This document shows positions 1-5,813 of a stretch of DNA of 8,237 nucleotides, in pieces. This DNA comes from an uncultured Bacteroidota bacterium (GTDB lineage Bacteria; Bacteroidota; Bacteroidia; Flavobacteriales; Flavobacteriaceae), in contig CAIJFC010000030.1 in NCBI GenBank assembly GCA_903819815.1, positions 1 through 8,237 of the forward strand, in the 5' to 3' direction. The position numbers were made by a program, and so were the translations under genes. The notes beneath the pieces were generated by a model that saw nothing but the letters and a program-made list of their open reading frames with translations, ran no database searches and had not been told where the DNA came from. Each line of letters starts with the position of its first letter. Within the stretch, counting starts at the first letter, position 1.

Positions 1-1
1 A

Positions 2-94
2 TTTATAAATATTGGAATAAAAAAGGAATGGAATTTAGTAAATGGAAAATATAAAGACGAATCCCTCTACCAATTAATAAATAATCAATTTTAA
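2..94 (+). CDS. C-terminal end of a probable GNAT-family acetyltransferase (5' truncated by window edge)
   Basis: The frame beginning at base 2 is open for 30 codons and stops with TAA at 92-94. The residues read FINIGIKKEWN, then NGKYKDE, and end LINNQF. A GF-x-x-x-G-x-(K)-K-(E/D)-W start followed by an N-G-x-Y-x-D-E segment is typical of the last two strands of GNAT N-acetyltransferases of the RimJ/WecD type, so I infer an acetyl-CoA-dependent acetyltransferase. Its substrate cannot be judged from this fragment. The stop lies 10 nt before the mltG start on the same strand, so the two genes are probably co-transcribed. Only about a sixth of a normal GNAT protein is visible. The reading frame is fairly secure, the family less so. 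Confidence 0.6.
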   Translation, partial: FINIGIKKEWNLVNGKYKDESLYQLINNQF

Positions 95-104
95 AATATA
101 TATT

Positions 105-1154
105 TTGAGCATTAAAAAAATAATCACACTAGTTTCAGTTGTTTTGATCGCCGCATTATTAATTTACGGTATTAAATTGTATGGCGATATATTTTCAAAA
201 AACACTAAATTCTCCGAAAATGAGCTTTACGTTCACATTCCTACCGATTCAAATTACGAAGATGTTAAAAAAATTATTGCTCCATATCTAGATAATATGG
301 ATAAGTTTGAAATGGTGGCATCCAAAAGATCCTATATTCAAAATGTAAAATCAGGTCGATTCTTATTTAAAAAAGGAATGAACAATTTCGAATTAATTAC
401 GGCGTTACGTAATAATATTCCTGTAAAACTAGCTTTTAATAATCAAGAACGCATTGAAAATGTGGTTGGAAGAGTAAGTTCTCAAATCGAAGCTGACAGT
501 GTTTCATTGATAAAAATTTTTAAAGATTCTACCTTTTTAAAAGAAAATGGATTTACAGAAGAAAATGTTTTAAGCATTTGTATTCCAAATACGTATGAGT
601 TTTATTGGAATACCAAAGCGGATAAGTTTTGTGATAAAATGGTTAAAGAATACCACAAATTTTGGAATTCCGAAAGAACTTCACAAGCTCAAAATTTGGG
701 TTTAACCCCGGTTCAAGTCATGACTTTAGCCTCAATTGTCCATAAAGAAACCGTTAAAAAAGACGAACGACCAAGAGTTGCCGGAGTTTATTTGAACAGA
801 TTAAGGCTTGGAATCATGCTTCAAGCGGATCCAACCGTAATATATGCTAAGAAAAAGAAATTAGGAAATTTTGACATGGTTATTAAGAGAGTTTTCTCAA
901 ATGATTTAAAAATAGATTCGCCTTACAACACTTATTTTTATGGAGGATTGCCTCCAGGGCCAATTGCAATGCCAGATATTACTGCAATTGAAGCAGTTTT
1001 AAATCCTGAAAAACACAATTACATTTATTTCTGTGCAAGTGTAACCCGATTTGGTTATCATGAATTTGCAGTAAATGTAAGCGATCACGAAGTAAATAGA
1101 GCTAATTATATTGCTTGGTTGAAAAAACAAATCCAACTTAGTAAATCTAAATAG
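105..1154 (+). CDS. mltG: Endolytic transglycosylase MltG (YceG-like), inner-membrane
   Basis: The product has 349 residues, the usual length for the family. MltG cuts nascent peptidoglycan glycan strands at the outer face of the inner membrane and is thought to act as a terminase of strand elongation. A single N-terminal membrane anchor spans about residues 6-24, followed by a LysM-like region (about 40-110). The YceG catalytic domain starts at PNTYEFYW (161-168). It contains LASIVHKET (208-216), NRLRLGIMLQADPTVIYA (231-248) and SPYNT...GLPPGPI (272-287). E215 is the likely catalytic glutamate; H213 replaces the first glutamate of the common IVEKE motif. The start is TTG at 105: no ATG lies nearby, and the product then begins MSIKKI before the anchor, as in relatives. 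The gene follows the GNAT fragment by 10 nt and converges on the methyltransferase gene 16 nt downstream. I am confident of the family and function. Confidence 0.95.
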   Translation: MSIKKIITLVSVVLIAALLIYGIKLYGDIFSKNTKFSENELYVHIPTDSNYEDVKKIIAPYLDNMDKFEMVASKRSYIQNVKSGRFLFKKGMNNFELITALRNNIPVKLAFNNQERIENVVGRVSSQIEADSVSLIKIFKDSTFLKENGFTEENVLSICIPNTYEFYWNTKADKFCDKMVKEYHKFWNSERTSQAQNLGLTPVQVMTLASIVHKETVKKDERPRVAGVYLNRLRLGIMLQADPTVIYAKKKKLGNFDMVIKRVFSNDLKIDSPYNTYFYGGLPPGPIAMPDITAIEAVLNPEKHNYIYFCASVTRFGYHEFAVNVSDHEVNRANYIAWLKKQIQLSKSK

Positions 1155-1156
1155 TT

Positions 1157-1176
1157 ATGTAATTCTGAAATTACAT
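1157..1176. terminator. Perfect 8-bp hairpin between convergent mltG and the methyltransferase gene, possible bidirectional terminator
   Basis: ATGTAATT at 1157-1164 is exactly reverse-complementary to AATTACAT at 1169-1176, with a CTGA loop. It lies 2 nt after the mltG stop and overlaps the TAA stop (1173-1171) of the opposing gene. The stem is AT-rich and the following T run on the plus strand is short (TTTT with one A), so it is not a strong textbook intrinsic terminator. Its placement between two convergent stop codons is the main argument for a terminator role. Confidence 0.45.
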
Positions 1177-1887
1177 TTTATGGATAATGAAAATTGTAGG
1201 CCGATTGTGTAAGTCAATTTTTGTTTTTTTCCAATTTACAACTCGCATCGTTTTGATATATTCTGTTGGTAAGGTTATATCTGAAGCCACACAAAGATAG
1301 GTTTCAGGATGAAGGGAGTTTAGAATATCCTCCAACATTTTATTGTTTCTATATGGGGTTTCAATAAAAATTTGCGATTGATTTTTACTTATCGATAATT
1401 TTTCAAGATTTTTAATTGCCTCTTTTTTTTCTGAAGCATCAATTGGAATATATCCGTTAAAAGCAAAATTTTGTCCGTTCATTCCAGAAGCCATCATAGC
1501 TAATAAAATGGAGGAGGGTCCTACTAAAGGCACGACTTTAATCCCTTTTTCGTGAGCCAATTTTACAATAACAGCTCCTGGATCGGCAACGCCAGGACAT
1601 CCTGCTTCCGACATAAGTCCCACATTTTTTCCTTCCACACAGTCATGAATCATTTTTTTATACTCAGAATCTGGAGTATGTTTATTCAATGCGCTTAAAT
1701 GTAAAGCCGCTTGAACTTTCTCTGGGCAGATACTTTTTATAAATTTTCTAGCTGTTTTTTCGTTTTCAACAATGTAATAATCTAATAATTCAATGCTTCT
1801 TTTTATGGTTTGTGGAAGTACATCAAATGGGTTTTCTGTTTCCCCAAGCGTTGTTGGTATTAGATATAATTTTCCTAATTGAGCCAT
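1171..1887 (-). CDS. RsmI-like SAM-dependent methyltransferase (tetrapyrrole methylase fold), short Bacteroidota form
   Basis: The product has 238 residues with the tetrapyrrole (corrin/porphyrin) methylase fold that RsmI shares. RsmI itself 2'-O-methylates C1402 of 16S rRNA. Visible motifs are an N-terminal KLYLIPTTLGE strand (6-16) in place of the RsmI LYVVATPIGNL, then GLMSEAGCPGVADPG (90-104), VVPLVGPSS (118-126) and IETPYRNN (175-182). Canonical RsmI is about 270-290 residues with a C-terminal helical domain; this protein ends right after the fold. Bacteroidota commonly carry this shorter form, often, I believe, in addition to true RsmI, so the substrate is uncertain and I give no symbol. 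It starts with ATG 17 nt after the stop of the tyrosine phosphatase gene and is probably the last gene of the dnaA operon. The fold is certain; rRNA as target is inference. Confidence 0.85.
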   Translation of the reverse strand: MAQLGKLYLIPTTLGETENPFDVLPQTIKRSIELLDYYIVENEKTARKFIKSICPEKVQAALHLSALNKHTPDSEYKKMIHDCVEGKNVGLMSEAGCPGVADPGAVIVKLAHEKGIKVVPLVGPSSILLAMMASGMNGQNFAFNGYIPIDASEKKEAIKNLEKLSISKNQSQIFIETPYRNNKMLEDILNSLHPETYLCVASDITLPTEYIKTMRVVNWKKTKIDLHNRPTIFIIHKM

Positions 1888-1904
1888 TTTAGTATTGATT
1901 ATTT

Positions 1905-2372
1905 TTAGGAATGTTGCGATTTTAATTGGGTTGCAATAATCTCACATGTTGAATCAAGCATTTCATATACGATATCAAATCCGTTTTCCATCCCAAAATA
2001 AGGATCAGGAACTTCTTTAATTTCGTCTAAATATTTTTCTGAGAGAATTAATTTTACTTTACTTCGGTGTTTTTCATTATTGGATAAAGAAATTACATTT
2101 TGATAATTACTTTTATCCATAACATAGATATAATCAAAGTTTTCAAAATCGGATAAAGTAATTTGTCGGCATTTTTGATTAGAAATATCTAGACCATTTT
2201 TTTTACAAACCGCAATAGATCTGTAATCAGGTTGGCTCCCTATGTGCCAATCTCCAGTCCCGCAAGAATCTACAATAAAATTATCTTTAGGAAGCTTAGA
2301 CGCTAAAAGACCCTCTGCAATTGGTGATCTGCAGATGTTTCCTAAACATACCATTAAAATTTTAACGGGCAT
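1905..2372 (-). CDS. Low-molecular-weight protein-tyrosine phosphatase
   Basis: This 155-residue protein has the standard length for the LMW-PTP family, soluble enzymes that hydrolyse phosphotyrosine through a cysteinyl-phosphate intermediate. The P-loop CLGNICRS (9-16) fits C-x5-R-S, with C9 the predicted nucleophile and R15 binding phosphate. VPDPYFG (121-127) supplies the general acid D123. Both catalytic elements are intact, so the enzyme should be active. Other family members (ArsC-type arsenate reductases) share the fold but need additional cysteines, and the DPYFG loop argues for a phosphatase. The ATG start at 2372 lies one base after the dnaA stop codon, so translation is probably coupled to dnaA. 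No tyrosine kinase is visible here. In Gram-negative bacteria such phosphatases often act on polysaccharide-export kinases, but that link is not supported by this neighbourhood. Confidence 0.93.
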   Translation of the reverse strand: MPVKILMVCLGNICRSPIAEGLLASKLPKDNFIVDSCGTGDWHIGSQPDYRSIAVCKKNGLDISNQKCRQITLSDFENFDYIYVMDKSNYQNVISLSNNEKHRSKVKLILSEKYLDEIKEVPDPYFGMENGFDIVYEMLDSTCEIIATQLKSQHS

Positions 2373-2373
2373 T

Positions 2374-3801
2374 TTATAACGACAATTTCTTGTGAATGTC
2401 TTCCATGTATTTTTTAAACTGCTTGTCTGTTGCTACAAGATTATCAACAGTTTTGCAAGCATGTAATACTGTAGCGTGATCACGATCTCCAATTTGAGAA
2501 CCGATATTCGCTAAAGAAGCTTTGGTGAATTTCTTCGCAAAAAACATAGCCAATTGTCTAGCTTGAACCACGTGACGTTTTCTAGTTTTAGACTGTAATG
2601 TTTCTAAATCCAATTGGAAATAGTCGGAAACTGTTTTTTGGATATAATCGATAGATACCTCACGCTTAACATTTTTAACAAATTTCTCAACAACTTGTTT
2701 TGCTAAATCTAGGGTTAACTCTTTTTTATTAAATGACGATTGAGCTATCAAAGAAATAATTGCGCCTTCTAGTTCGCGAACATTGGTTTTAATATTTCTA
2801 GCTACATATTCAATAATTTCTTCTGGAATTTCAACTCCGTCGCGGTATAGAATATTTTTCAAAATTGAAATTCTAGTTTCATAATCTGGTTGGTGCAATT
2901 CTGCTGAAAGACCCCATTTGAAACGAGAAAGTAATCGTTGTTCAATATCTTGCATGTCAACTGGAGCTTTGTCAGATGTCAAAATTACCTGTTTTCCATT
3001 TTGATGTAAGTAATTGAAAATGTGGAAAAACACATCTTGAGTTCCGGTTTTTCCTGAAAGGAACTGAACGTCGTCAATAATTAGGACATCAATTAATTGA
3101 TAGAAATGAATAAAATCGTTTCTATTATTTTTCTTTACAGAATCAATATATTGCTGCGTAAATATTTCAGCTGAAATATATAAAACTGTTTTTTCTGGAT
3201 ATTTATCTTTTATCTCAACCCCAATTGCATGCGCTAAATGCGTTTTGCCCATTCCAACTCCACCAAAAATTAACAATGGATTGAATGAAGTTCCACCTGG
3301 TTTATTAGCTACAGCCATACCGGCAGAACGAGCTAAACGGTTTGAATCCCCTTCAAGGAAATTGTCAAAACTATAATTAGCGTTTAGTTGAGATTCTATT
3401 TTTAGATTTCTTATGCCTGGAATTACAAATGGATTTTTTAATTCTGGATTTAAGTTTTTAAATGGAGCGTCAACCTCTTGAGTTTTCATTGGGCTTCTGT
3501 GAGCACTTGGCAATTGTTCCATAAACGGTTGTTTGTTACCATAAGTGTTCTCCATCTTAATTTTATAAAGTAACTTTGCATTTTCCCCAAGTTCTTTAGT
3601 TAATGCAACTTTCAATAACTTTACATAATGTTCTTCAAGCCATTCGTAGAAAAATTTACTAGGAACTTGAATATACAGCGCATTGTCAGTAAGTTCTACT
3701 GATTTTATTGGTTCAAACCAAGTTTTGTAGGCTTGGTCTTGAATATTGTCTTTTATAAATGACAGACAATTTTCCCAGACTGATTGCGCAGTTTTGCTCA
3801 T
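2374..3801 (-). CDS. dnaA: Chromosomal replication initiator protein DnaA
   Basis: DnaA is the AAA+ ATPase that binds DnaA boxes at oriC, melts the origin and helps load the replicative helicase. The 475-residue protein shows all four domains. Domain I (about 1-85) begins SVWENCLSFIKD, and a variable linker spans about 86-140. Domain III, the AAA+ core, carries Walker A GGVGMGKT (180-187), Walker B LIIDDVQFL (240-248), sensor 1 LTSD (274-277), the box VII arginine finger R293 in LLSRF, and sensor 2 R342 in NVRELEGA. Domain IV binds DNA and has the DnaA signature GDRDHATVLHAC (438-449). Nothing is missing. The ATG start at 3801 gives the expected MSKTAQSVW N-terminus. It heads an apparent operon with the phosphatase (1-nt gap) and the RsmI-like gene. 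Many Flavobacterium chromosomes are numbered from this gene. Confidence 0.98.
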   Translation of the reverse strand: MSKTAQSVWENCLSFIKDNIQDQAYKTWFEPIKSVELTDNALYIQVPSKFFYEWLEEHYVKLLKVALTKELGENAKLLYKIKMENTYGNKQPFMEQLPSAHRSPMKTQEVDAPFKNLNPELKNPFVIPGIRNLKIESQLNANYSFDNFLEGDSNRLARSAGMAVANKPGGTSFNPLLIFGGVGMGKTHLAHAIGVEIKDKYPEKTVLYISAEIFTQQYIDSVKKNNRNDFIHFYQLIDVLIIDDVQFLSGKTGTQDVFFHIFNYLHQNGKQVILTSDKAPVDMQDIEQRLLSRFKWGLSAELHQPDYETRISILKNILYRDGVEIPEEIIEYVARNIKTNVRELEGAIISLIAQSSFNKKELTLDLAKQVVEKFVKNVKREVSIDYIQKTVSDYFQLDLETLQSKTRKRHVVQARQLAMFFAKKFTKASLANIGSQIGDRDHATVLHACKTVDNLVATDKQFKKYMEDIHKKLSL

Positions 3802-3982
3802 ATGTAGTTTAAAAGTTATAGTTTATTAAGTTACAAAAAATAAAGGATAAGGGATATTTATTTTTCGGACTACAAATATGTGATAATAAATCGTTAAAAA
3901 AAAATTTTTTTGGATTAATTTTTTTAAAATTTTTGTTGTATATAGGGACCGATATTTTTATTAATAATTTGAAATATTTAAA
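3802..3982. promoter_or_regulatory. Divergent intergenic region of dnaA and the thioesterase gene, with long A/T tracts
   Basis: This 181-bp stretch separates the dnaA ATG (minus strand) from the thioesterase ATG (plus strand), so it must carry the promoters of both unless they start within flanking genes. It is extremely AT-rich. It contains a run of nine A followed by seven T (3896-3911), then T7 (3919-3925), A4 (3926-3929) and T5 (3930-3934). Such tracts are expected to bend or destabilise DNA. For dnaA I can see only near matches to the Bacteroidota -7 element: CATATTTG (minus strand, 3882-3875) and TA-N3-TTTG around 3834. Neither has a good TTG -33 element, so I do not assign the dnaA promoter. 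No DnaA-box cluster is present. Confidence 0.5.
3933..3960 (+). promoter_or_regulatory. Candidate Bacteroidota-type promoter for the thioesterase gene
   Basis: TTG at 3933-3935 is followed, after 17 bases, by TATTTTTA at 3953-3960, which matches the Bacteroidota -7 consensus TAnnTTTG except for the last base. The spacing is at the short end of what is described. Transcription would start around 3965, leaving a leader of roughly 15-20 nt before the ATG at 3983. In such AT-rich DNA this match is weak evidence. Confidence 0.3.
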
Positions 3983-4387
3983 ATGCAAAAACATCTAATT
4001 CAAGTTCGTGTTCGATATTCTGAAACAGACCAAATGGGAGTAGTTTATCATGGAAATTACATACCCTATTTTGAAATTGGAAGAGTGGAATGGCTAAGAA
4101 ACAAAGGGGTTTCATATAAATTAATGGAAGAGAGTGGTATCGCTTTACCCATAGTTTCTATGAATATCAACTATAAAAAACCAGCTCGTTATGATGAATT
4201 ATTAACAATTTCTACGGCTTTTAAAAGCCAATCTTCAGTAAAAGTTGAATTTGATTGCGAAATCCATAATGAGAAAAATGAATTGTTAACAACTGCTCAT
4301 TTCATTTTAGTATTTGTGGACTTATCAACAGGTAAACCTATCAATCCGCCTGACTATATTAAAGACGTATTATCAAAGTTAGATTAA
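3983..4387 (+). CDS. Hotdog-fold acyl-CoA thioesterase (YbgC/FadM, 4-hydroxybenzoyl-CoA thioesterase-like)
   Basis: This 134-residue protein has the size and motifs of single-hotdog-domain thioesterases, which hydrolyse acyl-CoA (or acyl-ACP) to the free acid and work as dimers or tetramers in the cytoplasm. The signature is near the N-terminus: YSETDQMGVVYHGNYIPYFE (12-31), with D16 the predicted catalytic aspartate and Y22, H23 and N25 in the usual active-site stretch. The following EIGRVEWLR helix is also typical. The protein contains no Tol-Pal context, so the specific YbgC role is not supported, and the acyl chain preference cannot be read from the sequence. The ATG at 3983 follows an A-rich stretch with no Shine-Dalgarno site. 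The gene stands alone on the plus strand, divergent from dnaA and convergent with the YigZ-family gene. Confidence 0.9.
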   Translation: MQKHLIQVRVRYSETDQMGVVYHGNYIPYFEIGRVEWLRNKGVSYKLMEESGIALPIVSMNINYKKPARYDELLTISTAFKSQSSVKVEFDCEIHNEKNELLTTAHFILVFVDLSTGKPINPPDYIKDVLSKLD

Positions 4388-4588
4388 CCCGTTGGTTATA
4401 ATTAAATAAAAAATAATTTTGCCACGAATTTTCGAATTTTTCGATTTAACTTTTCTATTTTAATAGTTCCGTGAATTCGGGATCATCAAAGATGAACTAA
4501 TTTTTGCGCCAGTTTTTCTTAGATATTCGAGAATTCGTGGCAAAAAGAAATATTTAATAACGATTTTACGAATTACACCCAACAGGTT
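4386..4588. repeat. Outer nested inverted repeats spanning the convergent intergenic region
   Basis: AACCCGTTGG (4386-4395, starting in the thioesterase stop codon) pairs with CCAACAGGTT (4579-4588, just before the opposing stop) at 9 of 10 positions. Inside it, ATTAAATA (4401-4408) is the exact reverse complement of TATTTAAT (4551-4558). These pairs flank the 129-bp element at 4417-4545. On a transcript from either side the region could fold into one long interrupted hairpin, which would suit a terminator between convergent genes. Short AT-rich pairings arise easily by chance, so this is less secure than the inner element. Confidence 0.4.
4417..4545. repeat. 129-bp hairpin element with 21-nt terminal inverted repeats (possible dispersed repeat and terminator)
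   Basis: The left arm 4417-4437 begins TTTTGCCACGAATT and pairs with the right arm 4525-4545, which ends AATTCGTGGCAAAA. All 21 positions pair, 20 as Watson-Crick and one (4431/4531) as T-G. The 87-base interior holds smaller hairpins: CTATT/AATAG (4455-4466), TAGTTC/GAACTA (4464-4469 with 4494-4499) and TCATC/GATGA (4483-4495). The word CGAATT or a variant recurs throughout. There is no open reading frame and no clear target-site duplication. On the minus strand the stem is followed by a U-rich tract (complement of 4408-4420), so it could terminate the ribD operon. I recall GCCACGAATT hairpins as common intergenic repeats in Flavobacterium, but only one copy is in this window. Confidence 0.7.
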
Positions 4589-4592
4589 TAGA

Positions 4593-5204
4593 CTAATCTA
4601 ATTTTAATATTGAAATTTCAAATAAAGCATTAAAAATCTCGAATATACGTTCGGTATTTTTTCTTCTGGTAACAATTATAAGTTCGCAATTTTCTTCCAT
4701 TTTTTGGGAATGAATGTCTAATTGTTTTTCTTTTATGACTCTCATTACCTTGTTTATATTTTTATAATCAAATGTAATTTTGAATCGAATATCTATCGTT
4801 TTCTCTATAATTAAAGCATTTTCGAGTACTAATTGCGCACTTGTTTTATAGGCTGTAATGAGTCCACCAACTCCCAATTTAGTACCTCCAAAATACCGAA
4901 CAACGACAATTAATATATTGGTTAAACCAAAAGATTGTATCTGTCCATAAATGGGTATTCCTGCACTATTGCTAGGTTCACCATCGTCATTGGCCCGATA
5001 TTCAATTTTCTCAGTTCCTATTTGATAGGAATAACAAAAATGAACTGCTCCAAAATGTTGCTTTTTTAATTGGTCAATCCAAATCTTAATTTCCTCGGTA
5101 GTAGTTACAGGAAATGCATACCCAAAAAATTTACTATTCTTTTCTTTAAATAGTATTTCCTCTGTTGGAGTTTCAATTGTTTTATAGGTGTCTTTTATTT
5201 CCAA
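4593..5204 (-). CDS. YigZ/IMPACT family protein (UPF0029 plus DUF1949 domains)
   Basis: The 203-residue product matches the bacterial YigZ family. The N-terminal UPF0029/IMPACT domain contains DDGEPSNSAG (73-82) and the family signature VVRYFGGTKLGVGGL (101-115). The C-terminal DUF1949 ferredoxin-like domain occupies about 137-203. The eukaryotic relative IMPACT/Yih1 regulates the kinase Gcn2. The bacterial protein has no firmly established function; nucleic-acid or ribosome-related binding has been proposed from structure. The start is TTG at 5204, which gives MEIKDTYKTI, the N-terminus I expect for this family, and there is no ATG close by. It lies 6 nt after the stop of the HAD gene, so it is most likely the third gene of the ribD operon. 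A bidirectional hairpin region follows its stop. Confidence 0.92.
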   Translation of the reverse strand: MEIKDTYKTIETPTEEILFKEKNSKFFGYAFPVTTTEEIKIWIDQLKKQHFGAVHFCYSYQIGTEKIEYRANDDGEPSNSAGIPIYGQIQSFGLTNILIVVVRYFGGTKLGVGGLITAYKTSAQLVLENALIIEKTIDIRFKITFDYKNINKVMRVIKEKQLDIHSQKMEENCELIIVTRRKNTERIFEIFNALFEISILKLD

Positions 5205-5210
5205 AATGAA

Positions 5211-5813
5211 TTATAATATTCCCTTTTCAAATAATTCAATTACTTCTTCTTTGCCTTTCAGCAAATGCCAAACTTGTAATCCTGTTTTTTTAGCACCTTC
5301 TATATTGTCAAAATTATCATCTACAAAAAGCGTTTTCTCGGGAATTAATTTATTTTCATTGATTACAAAGTTGTAAATTTCAACATCGGGTTTTCTCATT
5401 CCCAAATCATAAGAGAAATAAACCTTTTCAAAGCAATTGTAAAACCGATTGTAAAAATCGTCTCCATTTCTGTCTTTAAAATAATTAATGTGAATGGAAT
5501 CGGTATTACTCAATAAAAAGAGTTGGTATTTTTTAGATATTTTTTCTAAAAATTCTAATCGATACATTGGAAAATCTAATAAAACGCCATTCCAAGCATC
5601 TAGAACTTCTTTGTGATTTGCATTTGGGACTAAATTATTTAAACCATCTAAAAAATCAATTTTTGAGATTAATCCTTTCTCGAAATTAAAATTCAAAGAA
5701 TCTATTTGGGTACTCCATTTTTCTAAACCTAACTTTTTTAAACCTAATGGAGTGGCTTGTTTATCAAGGTTGATAAATACATCGCCAAAATCAAAAATTA
5801 TCGTTTCAATCAT
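5211..5813 (-). CDS. HAD-superfamily hydrolase, candidate riboflavin-pathway phosphatase
   Basis: This 200-residue protein has every HAD motif. Motif I is FDFGDVF (7-13), with D8 as nucleophile and D11 as acid/base. Motif II is LLSNTD (100-105), with S102. Motif III is RKPD (140-143), with K141. Motif IV is FVDDNFDNIEGA (163-174), with D165 and D166 binding magnesium. A helical cap follows motif I (about 15-85), as in subfamily I phosphatases such as YihX or YigB. It should dephosphorylate a small phosphorylated metabolite in the cytoplasm. Its ATG lies inside the end of ribD, an 8-nt overlap (5806-5813), implying coupled translation. Since HAD phosphatases perform the dephosphorylation that follows RibD in other bacteria, that role is a reasonable inference, but the sequence alone cannot fix the substrate. 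Confidence 0.9.
   Translation of the reverse strand: MIETIIFDFGDVFINLDKQATPLGLKKLGLEKWSTQIDSLNFNFEKGLISKIDFLDGLNNLVPNANHKEVLDAWNGVLLDFPMYRLEFLEKISKKYQLFLLSNTDSIHINYFKDRNGDDFYNRFYNCFEKVYFSYDLGMRKPDVEIYNFVINENKLIPEKTLFVDDNFDNIEGAKKTGLQVWHLLKGKEEVIELFEKGIL

Noticed and set aside
2113..3029. DnaA-box-like words TTATCCATA (2113-2121), TTATCAACA (2441-2449) and TTTTCCACA (minus strand, 3029-3021)
   Set aside because: Each has one mismatch to TTATNCACA, they are scattered inside coding sequence, and they are not clustered or phased. Such matches are expected by chance in AT-rich DNA, so I do not call oriC.
3879..3886. TGTGATAA upstream of dnaA as an autoregulatory DnaA box
   Set aside because: Its complement TTATCACA is one base short of the 9-mer consensus, so the alignment fails after the fifth base.
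3809..3994. 61-codon minus-strand reading frame in the dnaA/thioesterase intergenic region
   Set aside because: Its product is a low-complexity F/N/K/I-rich string produced by A/T tracts, it overlaps the thioesterase start, and it resembles no family I know.
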